NCBI RefSeq assembly: GCF_003130795.1
Contig: NZ_CP029356.1
Location: 518,501-582,500, forward strand
From: Azospirillum thermophilum
GTDB lineage: Bacteria; Pseudomonadota; Alphaproteobacteria; Azospirillales; Azospirillaceae
Direction: 5' to 3'
DNA: 64,000 nt
This document shows, in pieces, positions 38,646-50,255 of the stretch. The notes under the pieces are model-generated. The model ran no database searches. It was not told the DNA's origin and saw nothing but the letters and a program-made list of their open reading frames with translations. Position 1 is the stretch's first letter. Each line of letters begins with the position of its first letter. The position numbers and the translations under genes are program-made.

Positions 38646-40126
38646 ATGTCGAGTTTGCGAGCCGTCCGGTCCGCCTTTGCCGTGGCGACCGCCTGCGCCG
38701 TCCTTGCCCTGCCGGCAGCGGCACAGACGTCCAAGGTCCCCGGCGGAGCGGCGTCGAAGGCTCAGTCCGGCGCAGCGCCGGGCGGCGTGCCGGCGGCCGG
38801 GATCGCCGCCGTGGTGAACGACGAGGTGATCTCCGTCTCCGACGTCAACGCCCGCATCCGGCTGGCGCTGGTCAGCAACGGTGCCGCGGAGAATCCGGAG
38901 ACGCGCCAGCGCCTCGCCCCGCAGGTCCTGCGCCAGCTCATCGACGAGCGGCTGCAGCTCCAGGAGGCCAAGCGCAACGGCGTCACCGTCTCGCAGGCCG
39001 ACATCGACGAGGCGATCAAGCGCATCGGCGAGCAGAACCGGATGAGCCGCCAACAGGTCGAGGGCATGCTGAAGGCCCAGGGCGTGCCGGTCACCACCCT
39101 GCAGGAGCAGGTGCGCGCCCTGCTGGCCTGGCAGCGCGTGATGCAGCGCCGCATGCGCCAGGAGATCGCCATCGGCGAGGACGAGATCGACGCGGCGATG
39201 GAACGGGCGAAGGCCAACATCGGCAAGCCCGAGTATCTGGTGGCGGAGATCTTCCTGGCGGTCGACACCCCCGACCAGGATGACGACGTGCGCCGCACCG
39301 CCGACCGGCTGGTGGAGGAAATCCGCCGCGGCGGCAACTTCGCGGCGCTCGCCCGCCAGTTCTCGCAGTCGGCCGGTGCGGCGTCGGGCGGCGACCTCGG
39401 CTGGGTGCGGTCCGGCGAGCTGTCGAACGAGCTGGACAGGTCGCTCGCCACCATGCGGCCGGGCCAGCTTTCGGCCCCGGTCCGCACGGCGACCGGCTAT
39501 CACATCCTGCTGGTCCGCGGCCAGCGCGCCTATGGCAGCGGTGGCGGCGAGGAGATGGCCGCTCCGCCCCGCCGCCGCGTCCGCGGCCGGTGGCGCAGCC
39601 GAAGCCAGACCTCGCCAAGGCGAAGGTCAACATGAAGCAGATCGTCCTGCCGGCTGCCGAGCCCAACCCCTCCAAGGAGGCGATCAAGGCGCTGAAGGAT
39701 CAGGCGGAGAAGCTGCGCAAGTCGATCAAGAGCTGCGAGGACTTCGAGGCCAAGGCGAAGGCCACCGGGGTTCCGGAGTCGGGCGACATGGGCACGCTGC
39801 GGGTCAAGGATCTGCCGGCCGGCCTGCAGCAGCTCGCCGTCGGCATCCCGCTCGGCCAGCCGAGCCCGGTGCTGATGAGCCCGGCCGCCGCGATCATCCT
39901 GATCGTCTGCAAGCGCGACGTGCCGATGATCCAGCCGCCGCCGGAGGCGCAGCCGAAGCCCGAGCCGGTCGCCGCCCCGGCGCCGCCCCCGCCGCCGCCG
40001 AAGGAAGCCAAGCTGCCGACGCGCGAGGAGGTGGAGCGCGATCTGGTCAACGAGCGGGCCGACCTGCTGTCGCGCCGCTACCTGCGCGACCTGCGCCGTT
40101 CCGCCTTCATCGAGATCCGGAGCTGA
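38646..40126 (+). CDS. surA: SurA-type periplasmic peptidyl-prolyl isomerase, frameshifted
   Basis: A periplasmic chaperone for outer-membrane proteins. Signal peptide (VATACAVLALPAAAQ), SurA N-terminal helical domain (AAVVNDEVISVSDVNAR through QVRALLAWQRVM), a parvulin domain (SGGDLGWVRSGELS, TATGYHILLV) and a second degenerate parvulin domain (GTLRVKDLPAGLQQ). The frame breaks in a Pro-rich linker after EEMAAPP; one extra C in the CCCC run at 39567-39570 gives 493 residues. The stop overlaps the pdxA ATG (TGATG). A possible promoter is TTTACA at 38586 with a weak -10 near 38610. Confidence 0.87.
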
Positions 40127-41166
40127 TGGCGCCCCTGCCGTCCCCGCATGCGGGAAGACTGCCGCCGCTCGTCGTGACGATGGGCGAACCTGCGGGGATC
40201 GGCGGGGATATCCTGTTGAAGGCCTGGGCCGCGAGGGCGGCGGCGGGACTTCCTCCCTTCTTCGTCATCGACGATCCGGACCGGCTCGCCGCCCTGGCCG
40301 CGCGGATCGGGCTCGACGTTCCGGTGCGGCGGATCGCTTCCGCTGCGGAGGCGGCGCAGCTGTTCGACAAGGCCTTGCCGGTCCTGCCGCAGCCCCTCGC
40401 CGCGCCGGTGGTCCCCGGCCGGCCGGACCCGGCCAACGGTGCCGCGGTCATCGCCAGCATCGACCGGGCGGTCGCCCTGGTGCGCGGCGGCGAGGCCGCG
40501 GCGGTGGTGACCAACCCCATCCAGAAATCCTCGCTCTATGCCGCCGGATTCCGTCATCCCGGCCATACCGAGTATCTTGCCCATCTCGCCGGGCTGGCGG
40601 ATGAGCCGGTGATGATGCTGGCGTCGGCCGACCTGCGTGTGGTGCCGGTGACCATTCATGTCTCGCTGCGCGCGGCGACGGAGCAGCTGACCACCGCCGC
40701 CATCATCCATGCCGGGCGCGTCACGGCGGCGGCGCTCGTCCGCGATTTCGGGATCGCGCGGCCCCGGCTGGCGGTCGCCGCGCTGAACCCGCATGCCGGC
40801 GAAGGCGGGGCGATGGGCCGCGAGGAGATCGACGTCATCGCTCCGGCGGTGGCCGCCCTGCGGGCCGAGGGGCTGGCGGTCGACGGGCCGCGCCCGGCCG
40901 ACACGCTGTTCCATGTCCGCGCCCGCGCCGGATTCGACGCGGCGCTGTGCATGTACCACGATCAGGCGCTGATCCCGCTGAAGACCATCGACTTCGATAC
41001 CGGGGTCAACATCACGCTGGGGTTGCCCTTCGTCCGCACCTCTCCCGATCACGGCACCGCGCTCGACATCGCCGGCACCGGGAAAGCCGGCGAGACCAGC
41101 CTGGTCGCGGCGATGAAGGCCGCGGCCGGAATGGCATACAATCGTCTGCAATCAAGAGACGATTAG
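40126..41166 (+). CDS. pdxA: 4-hydroxythreonine-4-phosphate dehydrogenase
   Basis: A 346-residue NAD-dependent, divalent-metal enzyme of pyridoxal 5'-phosphate synthesis; it supplies the aminoacetone phosphate used by PdxJ, encoded about 5 kb away. Diagnostic pieces are TMGEPAGIGGDI, TNPIQKSSLYAAGF, the metal His in HPGHTEYLA, CMYHDQALIPLKTI and TSPDHGTALDIAGTG. It is translationally coupled to surA. The gene usually next in line, rsmA, is absent here and a lysozyme-like gene follows instead. Confidence 0.95.
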   Translation: MAPLPSPHAGRLPPLVVTMGEPAGIGGDILLKAWAARAAAGLPPFFVIDDPDRLAALAARIGLDVPVRRIASAAEAAQLFDKALPVLPQPLAAPVVPGRPDPANGAAVIASIDRAVALVRGGEAAAVVTNPIQKSSLYAAGFRHPGHTEYLAHLAGLADEPVMMLASADLRVVPVTIHVSLRAATEQLTTAAIIHAGRVTAAALVRDFGIARPRLAVAALNPHAGEGGAMGREEIDVIAPAVAALRAEGLAVDGPRPADTLFHVRARAGFDAALCMYHDQALIPLKTIDFDTGVNITLGLPFVRTSPDHGTALDIAGTGKAGETSLVAAMKAAAGMAYNRLQSRDD

Positions 41167-41263
41167 TATGGAAGTAATTCCACTTTTTCACGATTGAGTA
41201 AGGATGCTCGCGCATCGTCGGCGCGCGAACGGGCGTGTTCGCATGCGAAGCGGAGCGTGGCGC

Positions 41264-42073
41264 ATGACGACGGTATCGATGGTGGAGCTCCAGCAGCTCC
41301 TCAACAAGGTCGGCGGGATCCTGGAGGTCGACGGCAAGGCGGGGCCGGAGACGGAACTCGCCATCCGCGACGCGCGGGAAGCGGCCGGGCTGCCGGCCGG
41401 CGGTGTGGACGACGCGCTGGTGGCATGGCTGCAGAAGCAGCCCGATCCGTCGCCGGTCGTGCCGACCGAGGGGGTGGTCTTCATCGCCCGGCAGGAGGTG
41501 TCGAGCCGCACCAACTATGACCACGCCTGCGCCAAGCCGACCTGGCCGGGCGGCGAGAGCGGCGTCACCATCGGCATCGGCTACGACCTGCGCTTCCAGG
41601 GCGATTTCGAGAGCTGCTGGGCGCCGCGCCTGCCCGCCGCCACCGCGGCGGCCCTGCGCCCCTGGATCGGCAAGCAGGGCTCGGCTGCTGCTGCGGCGTC
41701 CCTGTCGCAGTACAGCATCCCGTTCTTCGCCGCCTGGGACGTCTTCACCGCGCTGACCCTGCCTGCCGAGGTGAGGTCGACGGAAGGCGCCTATGGCGAC
41801 CTGATGCCCCTGCCGCCGCTGTGCCGCGCGGCCCTGGTCAGTCTGGTCTACAACCGCGGCCCCGGCCTGGGCGACCCGGGCGACACCACCGGCCCGCGGT
41901 CCGAGATGCGCGCCATCCACGACCTGATCCAGAAGAACGAGCTGGACAAGGTGCCGGCGCAGTTCCTGTCGATGCAGCGGCTCTGGCCCAACGCGGCCGG
42001 GCTGCGCGCCCGCCGTGCCGCCGAAGCGCAGATGTGGCAGGACGGGCTGGCCGCCGCCAAGACGGGTGGCTGA
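41264..42073 (+). CDS. lysozyme-like muramidase with N-terminal binding-like domain
   Basis: A 269-residue protein. An N-terminal segment (VELQQLLNKVGGILEVDG, then GPETELAIRDARE) resembles a peptidoglycan-binding domain. The catalytic half resembles pesticin/T4-like lysozymes: FIARQEVSS with the likely catalytic Glu, GVTIGIGYDL, and ALVSLVYNRG. No signal peptide or membrane segment is seen, so export would need another route such as a holin, a phage-like system or cell lysis. The ATG at MTTVSM has GGAG eight bases upstream. It sits alone between pdxA and a terminator and could be a domesticated phage or effector gene. Confidence 0.7.
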   Translation: MTTVSMVELQQLLNKVGGILEVDGKAGPETELAIRDAREAAGLPAGGVDDALVAWLQKQPDPSPVVPTEGVVFIARQEVSSRTNYDHACAKPTWPGGESGVTIGIGYDLRFQGDFESCWAPRLPAATAAALRPWIGKQGSAAAAASLSQYSIPFFAAWDVFTALTLPAEVRSTEGAYGDLMPLPPLCRAALVSLVYNRGPGLGDPGDTTGPRSEMRAIHDLIQKNELDKVPAQFLSMQRLWPNAAGLRARRAAEAQMWQDGLAAAKTGG

Positions 42074-42084
42074 TCCGAAAAGGA

Positions 42085-42122
42085 GACGCCCCCGCCTGGC
42101 CTGCTGGCCGGGCGGGGGCGTC
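42085..42122 (+). terminator. strong GC hairpin after the lysozyme-like gene
   Basis: GACGCCCCCGCC pairs perfectly over 12 bp with GGCGGGGGCGTC across a 14-base loop. It begins 12 bases after the stop codon and is followed by GTCTTCC rather than a long U-run. It also lies just beyond the stop of the convergent NYN gene and may serve both directions. Confidence 0.65.
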
Positions 42123-42152
42123 GTCTTCCGGTCCCCGGGGAGGCCCGGCCGC

Positions 42153-42800
42153 CTACATGCGGTCGTCCGGGTCGTAGAGGGTCGGGCCGCCCTGGTGGAC
42201 GTTGTCCTGGCCGGCGTTCATCGGCTCGCGATGGTGATGGACGCGGGCGATGTTGGGGGCGAGGTCCTGCAGTTCGATGAAGTTGTCGGCCTGCCGGCGC
42301 AGCTCGTCCGCCACCATCGGCGGCTGCGAGCGGACGGTGCTGATCACGCTGACCCGCACGCCCTTGCGCTGGACTGCCTCCACCAGGCGGCGGAAGTCGC
42401 CGTCGCCGGAGAACAGCAGGATGTGGTCGACATGCTCCGCCATCTCCATCACGTCGATGGCGAGCTCGATGTCCATGTTGCCCTTGATCTTGCGGCGACC
42501 CGACGCGTCGGTGAACTCCTTGGTCGGCTTGGTCACCATCGTGTAACCGTTATAATCGAGCCAATCCACGAGCGGGCGGATCGGCGAATATTCCTGATCC
42601 TCGACCAGCGCGGTGTAGTAGAAGGACCGCACCAGACGCCCTTCGGCGGCGAAACCATCGCGCAGACGCTTATAGTCGATATCGAAGCCCAGCGCCCGCG
42701 CCGCGGCATACAGATTGGCGCCGTCGATGAACATGGCCAGCCGCTCTTCCTTGTAAAACAATTTGCTCACATCACGCGGCAAAGTCGTATTGCGATCCAA
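42153..42800 (-). CDS. NYN-domain (LabA/DUF88) protein
   Basis: A 215-residue PIN-like nuclease-fold protein. Acidic residues expected to bind metal are in MFIDGANLYAAAR, KGNMDIELAIDVMEM and LLFSGDGDF. The family includes LabA and MARF1-like RNases, but bacterial functions are largely untested. I accept a TTG start because AGAAGGA lies eight bases upstream and the sequence SKLFYKEERLA before the first strand is conserved-looking; internal Met starts would delete part of strand 1. It is divergent from rpoZ. Confidence 0.85.
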   Translation of the reverse strand: MDRNTTLPRDVSKLFYKEERLAMFIDGANLYAAARALGFDIDYKRLRDGFAAEGRLVRSFYYTALVEDQEYSPIRPLVDWLDYNGYTMVTKPTKEFTDASGRRKIKGNMDIELAIDVMEMAEHVDHILLFSGDGDFRRLVEAVQRKGVRVSVISTVRSQPPMVADELRRQADNFIELQDLAPNIARVHHHREPMNAGQDNVHQGGPTLYDPDDRM

Positions 42801-43000
42801 TGTCTAAATCCTTCTACAAGAGCTTCTAGTATGTCATGGCGGTCCGGCTAATTCCGGCCGCCCGTCAGTGAAATTAGTGCCTGTGATACTCTCCGGCAAG
42901 AGGACAAGCCGGTAACCGGCAGGACGGGCGGGGTCGCAAGAGTGGTGCCGCCACGGTCAAGGTTGATCGGGCCGCCTGCCTGCAATGCAGTCGTTCGCAC

Positions 43001-43029
43001 TTGCACCCATGGGGTGCTATCCATATAGT
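43001..43029 (+). promoter_or_regulatory. candidate sigma-70 promoter for rpoZ
   Basis: TTGCAC and TATAGT are separated by exactly 17 bases. Transcription would begin near 43036, about 27 bases before the rpoZ ATG, a normal leader length. The -35 matches only the TTG core of the consensus. Confidence 0.5.
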
Positions 43030-43062
43030 CAATGGCCTCCCAGAATCCGGAGTTCGTTTCGC

Positions 43063-43509
43063 ATGGCCCGCGTTACCGTTGAAGATTGCGTCCTGAAGGT
43101 TCCGAACCGGTTCGAGCTGGTCATGATGGCTGCCCAGCGCGCCCGCGAGGTGGCGTCCGGCGCCCCGCTTTCCATCGAACGCGACAATGACAAAAACCCG
43201 GTCGTCGCCCTGCGCGAGATCGCGGACGAGACCGTGTCGCTCGAATACCTGAAGAACGCTCTGATCAAGGGCCACCAGAAGCATGTCGAGCCCGACGAGC
43301 CCGAGGAGGAGATCGTCGAGCTGATGGCCGGCGAGAACGACTGGGCCGCCCGCGGCAACAACTCGCTCGGCGACGACGACGCGATGAGCGACGGCGAGGA
43401 ACTCGGCGAGGATGACGACATCGCCGGCGACATGGACGCCGAGCCGGGTGCCGCCTTCGGCATGACCGAGGACGACGTCGTCGGCCGCGATGCCGACGGG
43501 GACCTCTGA
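43063..43509 (+). CDS. rpoZ: RNA polymerase omega subunit, long acidic C-terminus
   Basis: A 148-residue omega subunit that helps assemble beta-prime and, with ppGpp, tunes transcription. The N-terminal core [20 protein letters not shown] through [11 protein letters not shown] is conserved. After about residue 80 the protein is very acidic ([11 protein letters not shown], then [16 protein letters not shown]), making it some 55 residues longer than the E. coli protein. It is followed by the ppGpp synthetase/hydrolase gene, the classic order. Confidence 0.96.
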   Translation: MARVTVEDCVLKVPNRFELVMMAAQRAREVASGAPLSIERDNDKNPVVALREIADETVSLEYLKNALIKGHQKHVEPDEPEEEIVELMAGENDWAARGNNSLGDDDAMSDGEELGEDDDIAGDMDAEPGAAFGMTEDDVVGRDADGDL

Positions 43510-43659
43510 CGCTGCCCCTGGACGGCAGGCGGGGGGCACAGGGTTCCCCGCCCGATCCCCGCATGCGGACCGGACCGGCGTCGGGCACGATAGCGCGGAC
43601 CACGAAGACGCGAACCAACCAAAAACAAGCATGGCGCGCGGAGCGCCGGGTCGGGCGGC

Positions 43660-45822
<2,163 letters not shown>

Positions 45823-45840
45823 AGCGGAAAGGATCGCCCC

Positions 45841-46266
45841 ATGCCCGGCCCGGCGCCCTCCGAACCCACCGTGTTCAGCCGCCTGATCGCCGGCGAGCTG
45901 CCCTGCGCCAAGGTCTATGAGGACGAGCGGACCTTTGCCTTCATGGACGCCGGCCAGGTCAATCCCGGCCATGTGCTGGTGGCGCTGAAGCGGCCGGCCG
46001 AGACCCTGCTGGACCTCAGCGAGGACGAGGCGGCCGCCCTGTTCCGCACCGTCCACAAGGTCGCCCGCGCCGTCGAGGCCGCCTTCGCGCCGGAGGGGAT
46101 CACGGTGCTGCAGACCAACCGGCCGGCCGGCTGGCAGACGGTGCCGCACATCCATGTCCATGTCGTGCCGCGCTACCGAGGCGACGGGGCGGAGCTCGTC
46201 TGGCCGCGGCGCTCGCCGCCGATGGACGAGTTGAAGGCCCTGGCTTCCCGCATCCGGGTCGAGTGA
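45841..46266 (+). CDS. HIT-family nucleotide-binding protein
   Basis: A 141-residue histidine-triad protein with the motif His103-X-His105-X-His107 in HIHVHVVP; the His105 region is the usual nucleophile. The N-terminal TVFSRLIAGELPCAKVYEDE is typical of the HinT/Fhit-like branch that hydrolyses nucleoside phosphoramidates or dinucleotides. It lies 18 bases after rsh and before pdxJ. A HIT gene is not a standard member of this gene block. Confidence 0.93.
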   Translation: MPGPAPSEPTVFSRLIAGELPCAKVYEDERTFAFMDAGQVNPGHVLVALKRPAETLLDLSEDEAAALFRTVHKVARAVEAAFAPEGITVLQTNRPAGWQTVPHIHVHVVPRYRGDGAELVWPRRSPPMDELKALASRIRVE

Positions 46267-46321
46267 CCGGCAGCCTGTACGTCCTGCGGCCCGGTCCGGC
46301 GGCGGATGAACGGGAAGAAAG

Positions 46322-46350
46322 GTGACGTGCCGCCGCACCCTCGCTATATA
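46322..46350 (+). promoter_or_regulatory. candidate promoter for pdxJ-acpS-lepB-rnc-era
   Basis: GTGACG and TATATA are 17 bases apart, 63 bases before the pdxJ start. The -10 is AT-rich in an otherwise GC-rich gap between the HIT gene and pdxJ. This would give the downstream genes their own promoter. Confidence 0.4.
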
Positions 46351-46412
46351 GACGGATCACCACCTCCGCCGACCTCCGGCGGGGCCGCAAGGGATTCCGG
46401 AGTCCTGGACAC

Positions 46413-47159
46413 ATGTCCCGTCACCTGCGCCTCGGCGTGAACATCGACCATGTGGCGACCATCCGCAACGCGCGGGGGGGCCGGCATCCCGATCCCGTAC
46501 GCGCCGCCCTGCTGGCGGCCGAGGCCGGGGCTGACGGCATCACCGCGCATCTGCGCGAGGACCGCCGCCACATCATCGACAGCGACATCGAGCGGCTGGT
46601 CGCCGAAATCCCGCTGCCGCTGAACCTGGAGATGGCGGCGACCGACGAGATGCTGGCGATCGCGCTGCGCCACAAGCCGCATGCCGCCTGCATCGTGCCG
46701 GAGAAGCGGACGGAGGTGACGACGGAAGGCGGCCTCGACGCCGCCGGCGGCTTCGACCACCTGACGCGCTTCGTGGGCGAGCTGGGGGCGGCGGGCATCC
46801 GCGTCTCCCTGTTCGTCGATCCGGAGCCGGCGCAGCTCGACGCCGCCAGGGCGCTCGGCGCCCCGGTGGTGGAGCTCCACACCGGGGCCTATTGCGAGGC
46901 CGAGACCTGGCAGGAGCGCGAGACCGAGCTTTCCCGCATCCTCCACGCCGCCGCCCATGCCGAGGCCATCGGGCTGGAGTGCCACGCCGGCCACGGCCTC
47001 AGCTTCGACACGGTGGGGCCGGTCGCGGCGATCCCGACCATCGTGGAGCTGAACATCGGGCATTTCCTGGTCGGCGAGGCGGTGTTCGGCGGGCTGGCCG
47101 CCGCCATCCGCGAGATGCGCACCCTGATGGACAAGGCCCGGCCGAGAGGCGGTCGATGA
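46413..47159 (+). CDS. pdxJ: pyridoxine 5'-phosphate synthase
   Basis: A 248-residue TIM-barrel enzyme that condenses deoxyxylulose 5-phosphate with the PdxA product to form pyridoxine 5'-phosphate. Diagnostic motifs: [49 protein letters not shown] and [12 protein letters not shown]. The stop overlaps the acpS ATG by four bases. Together with pdxA in this window, two steps of the DXP-dependent vitamin B6 route are present. Confidence 0.96.
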   Translation: MSRHLRLGVNIDHVATIRNARGGRHPDPVRAALLAAEAGADGITAHLREDRRHIIDSDIERLVAEIPLPLNLEMAATDEMLAIALRHKPHAACIVPEKRTEVTTEGGLDAAGGFDHLTRFVGELGAAGIRVSLFVDPEPAQLDAARALGAPVVELHTGAYCEAETWQERETELSRILHAAAHAEAIGLECHAGHGLSFDTVGPVAAIPTIVELNIGHFLVGEAVFGGLAAAIREMRTLMDKARPRGGR

Positions 47160-47638
47160 CTGCCGGACCGGCGATCGCCGGCATGATCCTGGGCATCGGC
47201 AACGACCTGATCGACATCCGCCGGATCGAGAAGTCGCTGGAGCGTTTCGGCGACCGCTTCATCGACCGCGTCTTCACCGAGGTCGAGAAGGGCAAGGCGG
47301 AGCGCCGCGCCGCTGCCGCCGGACGGCACAGTGCCCGCGCCGCCACCTACGCCAAGCGATTCGCCGCCAAGGAGGCCTGCTCCAAGGCCCTCGGCACCGG
47401 GTTCCGCGACGGGGTCTTCTGGCGCGACATGGGGGTGGTGAACCTGCCGTCGGGCCAGCCGACCATGGCGCTGACCGGTGGCGCGCTCGCCCGGCTGGAG
47501 ACGATGACGCCCCCCGGCATGCGCCCGCGCATCCACGTGACGCTGACCGACGAGTATCCCATGGCGGAAGCCATCGTCATCATCAGTGCCGAACCCGACA
47601 CCCCTTCCGTTTCCACCGCCACGGCGACACCAGCATGA
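47156..47638 (+). CDS. acpS: holo-[acyl-carrier-protein] synthase
   Basis: A 160-residue phosphopantetheinyl transferase that activates acyl carrier protein. Asp17 in [15 protein letters not shown] and the Glu in [13 protein letters not shown] form the Mg2+/CoA site. I chose the ATG overlapping pdxJ because GAGAGG lies upstream at good distance; starting at MILGIGND instead would remove nine residues and is also plausible. The C-terminal tail ([14 protein letters not shown]) is a little longer than usual. The stop overlaps the lepB start. Confidence 0.93.
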   Translation: MTAGPAIAGMILGIGNDLIDIRRIEKSLERFGDRFIDRVFTEVEKGKAERRAAAAGRHSARAATYAKRFAAKEACSKALGTGFRDGVFWRDMGVVNLPSGQPTMALTGGALARLETMTPPGMRPRIHVTLTDEYPMAEAIVIISAEPDTPSVSTATATPA

Positions 47639-48402
47639 CTTTCGAGAAGCAGACGGCGGGCAGCGCCAAGACCAAGGACGCCGGATTTGCCGAAACGGTG
47701 AAGACGGTGCTCTATGCCGTCCTGATCGCCTTCGGCGTGCGAACCTTCGCGTTCGAGCCGTTCAACATCCCGTCGGGCTCGATGATCCCGACGCTGCTGA
47801 TCGGCGACTACCTCTTCGTCTCCAAATACTCGTACGGTTACAGCAAGCACACCATCGCCTTCGGCCTGCCGGTCTTCGAGGGCCGCATCATGGCCAAGAT
47901 GCCGGAACGCGGCGACGTCATCGTCTTCAAGCTGCCGCGCGACAACAAGACCGACTACATCAAGCGCATCGTCGGCCTGCCCGGCGACACGATCCAGATG
48001 ATCGGCGGCATCCTGCACATCAACGGCCAGCCGGTGAAGCGCGATCGGATCGAGGATTTCGTGACGCAGGACGCGCTGGGCCGCACGCTGCACGTCGCCC
48101 AGTATGTCGAGACCCTGCCGAACGGCCGCAGCCACCGCATCATCGAGGAGACGGACAACGGCCCGCTCGACAATACGCCGGCCTACAAGGTGCCGGAGGG
48201 CCATGTCTTCATGATGGGCGACAACCGGGACAACTCCCTGGACAGCCGGGTCCCGGCGCAGGTCGGCTTCGTCCCGCTCGAGAATCTGGTCGGCCGCGCC
48301 GAGTTCCTGTTCTTCTCGCTGGACGAGGGCACCCGCTTCTTCGAGGTCTGGCGCTGGCCGATGGACCTGCGCTTCAGCCGGCTGTTCAGCGGGGTCAAGT
48401 AA
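47635..48402 (+). CDS. lepB: signal peptidase I
   Basis: A 255-residue membrane protease that removes signal peptides. One N-terminal transmembrane helix ([17 protein letters not shown]) is followed by the catalytic Ser49 in PFNIPSGSM and Lys110 in [11 protein letters not shown]. Boxes D and E ([14 protein letters not shown]) are present. The start overlaps acpS by four bases. Only one membrane segment is seen, as in many alphaproteobacterial enzymes. Confidence 0.96.
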   Translation: MTFEKQTAGSAKTKDAGFAETVKTVLYAVLIAFGVRTFAFEPFNIPSGSMIPTLLIGDYLFVSKYSYGYSKHTIAFGLPVFEGRIMAKMPERGDVIVFKLPRDNKTDYIKRIVGLPGDTIQMIGGILHINGQPVKRDRIEDFVTQDALGRTLHVAQYVETLPNGRSHRIIEETDNGPLDNTPAYKVPEGHVFMMGDNRDNSLDSRVPAQVGFVPLENLVGRAEFLFFSLDEGTRFFEVWRWPMDLRFSRLFSGVK

Positions 48403-48414
48403 TTGGGTGCTGAG

Positions 48415-49173
48415 ATGGAGGAGTCCGTGGGATCCGCTGCGGACGCCGGGACGGCCGATCTGGCGGGACTGGCCGAGGCGCTCGGCCACCGCTTCGCCAA
48501 GCCGGGCCTGCTGGAGGACGCCGTCACCCACCCCAGCCTGATGGGGCTCGAGCGTGGCGGACGTCGCGGCCAGCGGCCCGACCATGGGCCGGGGCTCGCC
48601 TATGAACGGCTGGAGTTCCTGGGCGACCGCGTGCTTGGGCTGGTGATCGCCGAATGGCTGCTGGAGCAGTTCCCGCACGAGAAGGAAGGCGCGCTCGCCA
48701 AGCGCCATGCCGCGCTGGTGCGCCGCGAGGCGGTCGGCCGGGTGGCCGAGGGCATCGGGCTCGGCGGCTATCTGCGGCTGTCGCCGGCGGAGGCGCAGGG
48801 CGGCGGGCGGACCAACCAGACCATCCTGGGCGACGCCTGCGAGGCGGTGATCGGGGCGCTCTACCTCGACGGCGGGCTGGACGTGGCGCGCCGCTTCATC
48901 CGCGGCGCCTGGGCCGAGCAGATCGAGCGGCCGCAGCCGCCGCCGATCGATCCCAAGACGGCGCTGCAGGAATGGGTACAGGGTCGGGGGCTGCCGCTGC
49001 CGACCTATGAACTGTTGGACAGGAGCGGCCCGGCCCATGAGCCGGTGTTCCGCGTGGCGGTGCGCGTGGAAGGGATGGATCCGGTGACCGGGACCGGCCC
49101 GTCCAAGCGGATCGCCGAGAAGAAGGCGGCCAGCGTGCTGCTGAGCCAGGTGGGAGTGAAGGTCGATGACTGA
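48415..49173 (+). CDS. rnc: ribonuclease III
   Basis: A 252-residue double-strand-specific endoribonuclease used in rRNA processing. The signature ERLEFLGDRVLGLVIAE and the second metal cluster GDACEAVIGALYLD are intact. A double-stranded RNA-binding domain ends the protein (PKTALQEWVQGRG through SKRIAEKKAASVLL). An ATG is preferred to a TTG 12 bases upstream, though the TTG directly follows the lepB stop. The 3' end overlaps era by eight bases. Confidence 0.95.
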   Translation: MEESVGSAADAGTADLAGLAEALGHRFAKPGLLEDAVTHPSLMGLERGGRRGQRPDHGPGLAYERLEFLGDRVLGLVIAEWLLEQFPHEKEGALAKRHAALVRREAVGRVAEGIGLGGYLRLSPAEAQGGGRTNQTILGDACEAVIGALYLDGGLDVARRFIRGAWAEQIERPQPPPIDPKTALQEWVQGRGLPLPTYELLDRSGPAHEPVFRVAVRVEGMDPVTGTGPSKRIAEKKAASVLLSQVGVKVDD

Positions 49174-50218
49174 CGGCCGCGACGACATCGACAACGATGA
49201 TGAGAAGCTCGACCAGGAGCCCGACGAAGGGTTCGGGGACGAGGCCGACGACGATTTCGGGGATGAGGACGAGCTGGACGGGGTGACGGAGGATCTGCCG
49301 CCGCCGACCGTCCTGCCGGAGCATCCGCGCTGCGGCTACGTGGCATTGGTCGGCGCGCCGAATGCCGGCAAGTCGACCTTGCTGAACGCGATGATCGGCA
49401 GCAAGGTCTCCATCGTCAGCCCGAAGGTGCAGACCACCCGCACCCGCGTGCTGGGCATCACCATCGCCGGCGACAGCCAGCTCATCTTCGTCGACACCCC
49501 CGGCATCTTCCGGCCGAAGCGCCGGCTGGACCGCGCGATGGTGGCGGCGGCCTGGCAGGGGGCCGAGGACGCGGACGTCATCTGCGTGCTCTACGACGTG
49601 TCCCGCCGCAGCATCGACGAGGACACCCGCGGCATCGTCGCCCGGCTGAAGGAGCTGAAGCGCCCGGCCATCCTGATCCTGAACAAGATCGACCTGGTGA
49701 AGCGCGAGGTCCTGCTGGGCATCGCCGACAGCTTCCAGCAGGAAGGGGTCTTCACCGACATCTTCATGGTGTCGGCCTCCACCGGCGACGGCATCGCCCA
49801 TCTGCGCAAGTGGCTGGCCGACCGCATGCCGGAGGGGCCGTGGCTGTTCCCGGAGGACCAGATCTCCGACATGCCGATGCGGCTGCTGGCCGCGGAGGTC
49901 ACCCGCGAGAAGCTGTTCCTGCAGCTCCACCAGGAGCTTCCCTATTCCGCCACGGTGGAGACGGAGGCCTGGGAGGAGTTCGAGGACGGGTCGGTCAAGA
50001 TCTCCCAGGTGATCTTCGTCCAGCGCGAGAGCCAGAAGGCCATCGTGCTCGGCAAGGGCGGCCAGCGCATCAAGGCGCTGGGCAAGGCGGCCCGCACCGA
50101 GCTGGAGGATATGCTGGAGCGCCGCGTCCACCTGATCCTGTTCGTCAAGGTCCGCGAGGACTGGGTGGACGACCCGGAGCGGTACGAGGCCTGGGGGCTG
50201 GACTTCGGGGCGTCGTAA
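49166..50218 (+). CDS. era: GTPase Era with acidic N-terminal extension
   Basis: A 350-residue ribosome-assembly GTPase that binds 16S rRNA. G1 is GAPNAGKS (residues 63-70), G3 DTPG, G4 NKID. The C-terminal KH domain includes VIFVQRESQKAIVLGKGGQRIK. The first 50 or so residues are an extra, highly acidic and apparently disordered segment (DDIDNDDEKLDQEPDEG, then DEADDDFGDEDELDG) absent from E. coli Era. The gene overlaps rnc. The recO gene that often follows is not here. Confidence 0.95.
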   Translation: MTDGRDDIDNDDEKLDQEPDEGFGDEADDDFGDEDELDGVTEDLPPPTVLPEHPRCGYVALVGAPNAGKSTLLNAMIGSKVSIVSPKVQTTRTRVLGITIAGDSQLIFVDTPGIFRPKRRLDRAMVAAAWQGAEDADVICVLYDVSRRSIDEDTRGIVARLKELKRPAILILNKIDLVKREVLLGIADSFQQEGVFTDIFMVSASTGDGIAHLRKWLADRMPEGPWLFPEDQISDMPMRLLAAEVTREKLFLQLHQELPYSATVETEAWEEFEDGSVKISQVIFVQRESQKAIVLGKGGQRIKALGKAARTELEDMLERRVHLILFVKVREDWVDDPERYEAWGLDFGAS

Positions 50219-50255
50219 GACGCAGCCGCCGTTCCGCGGGGCTGTGCGGTATGCG

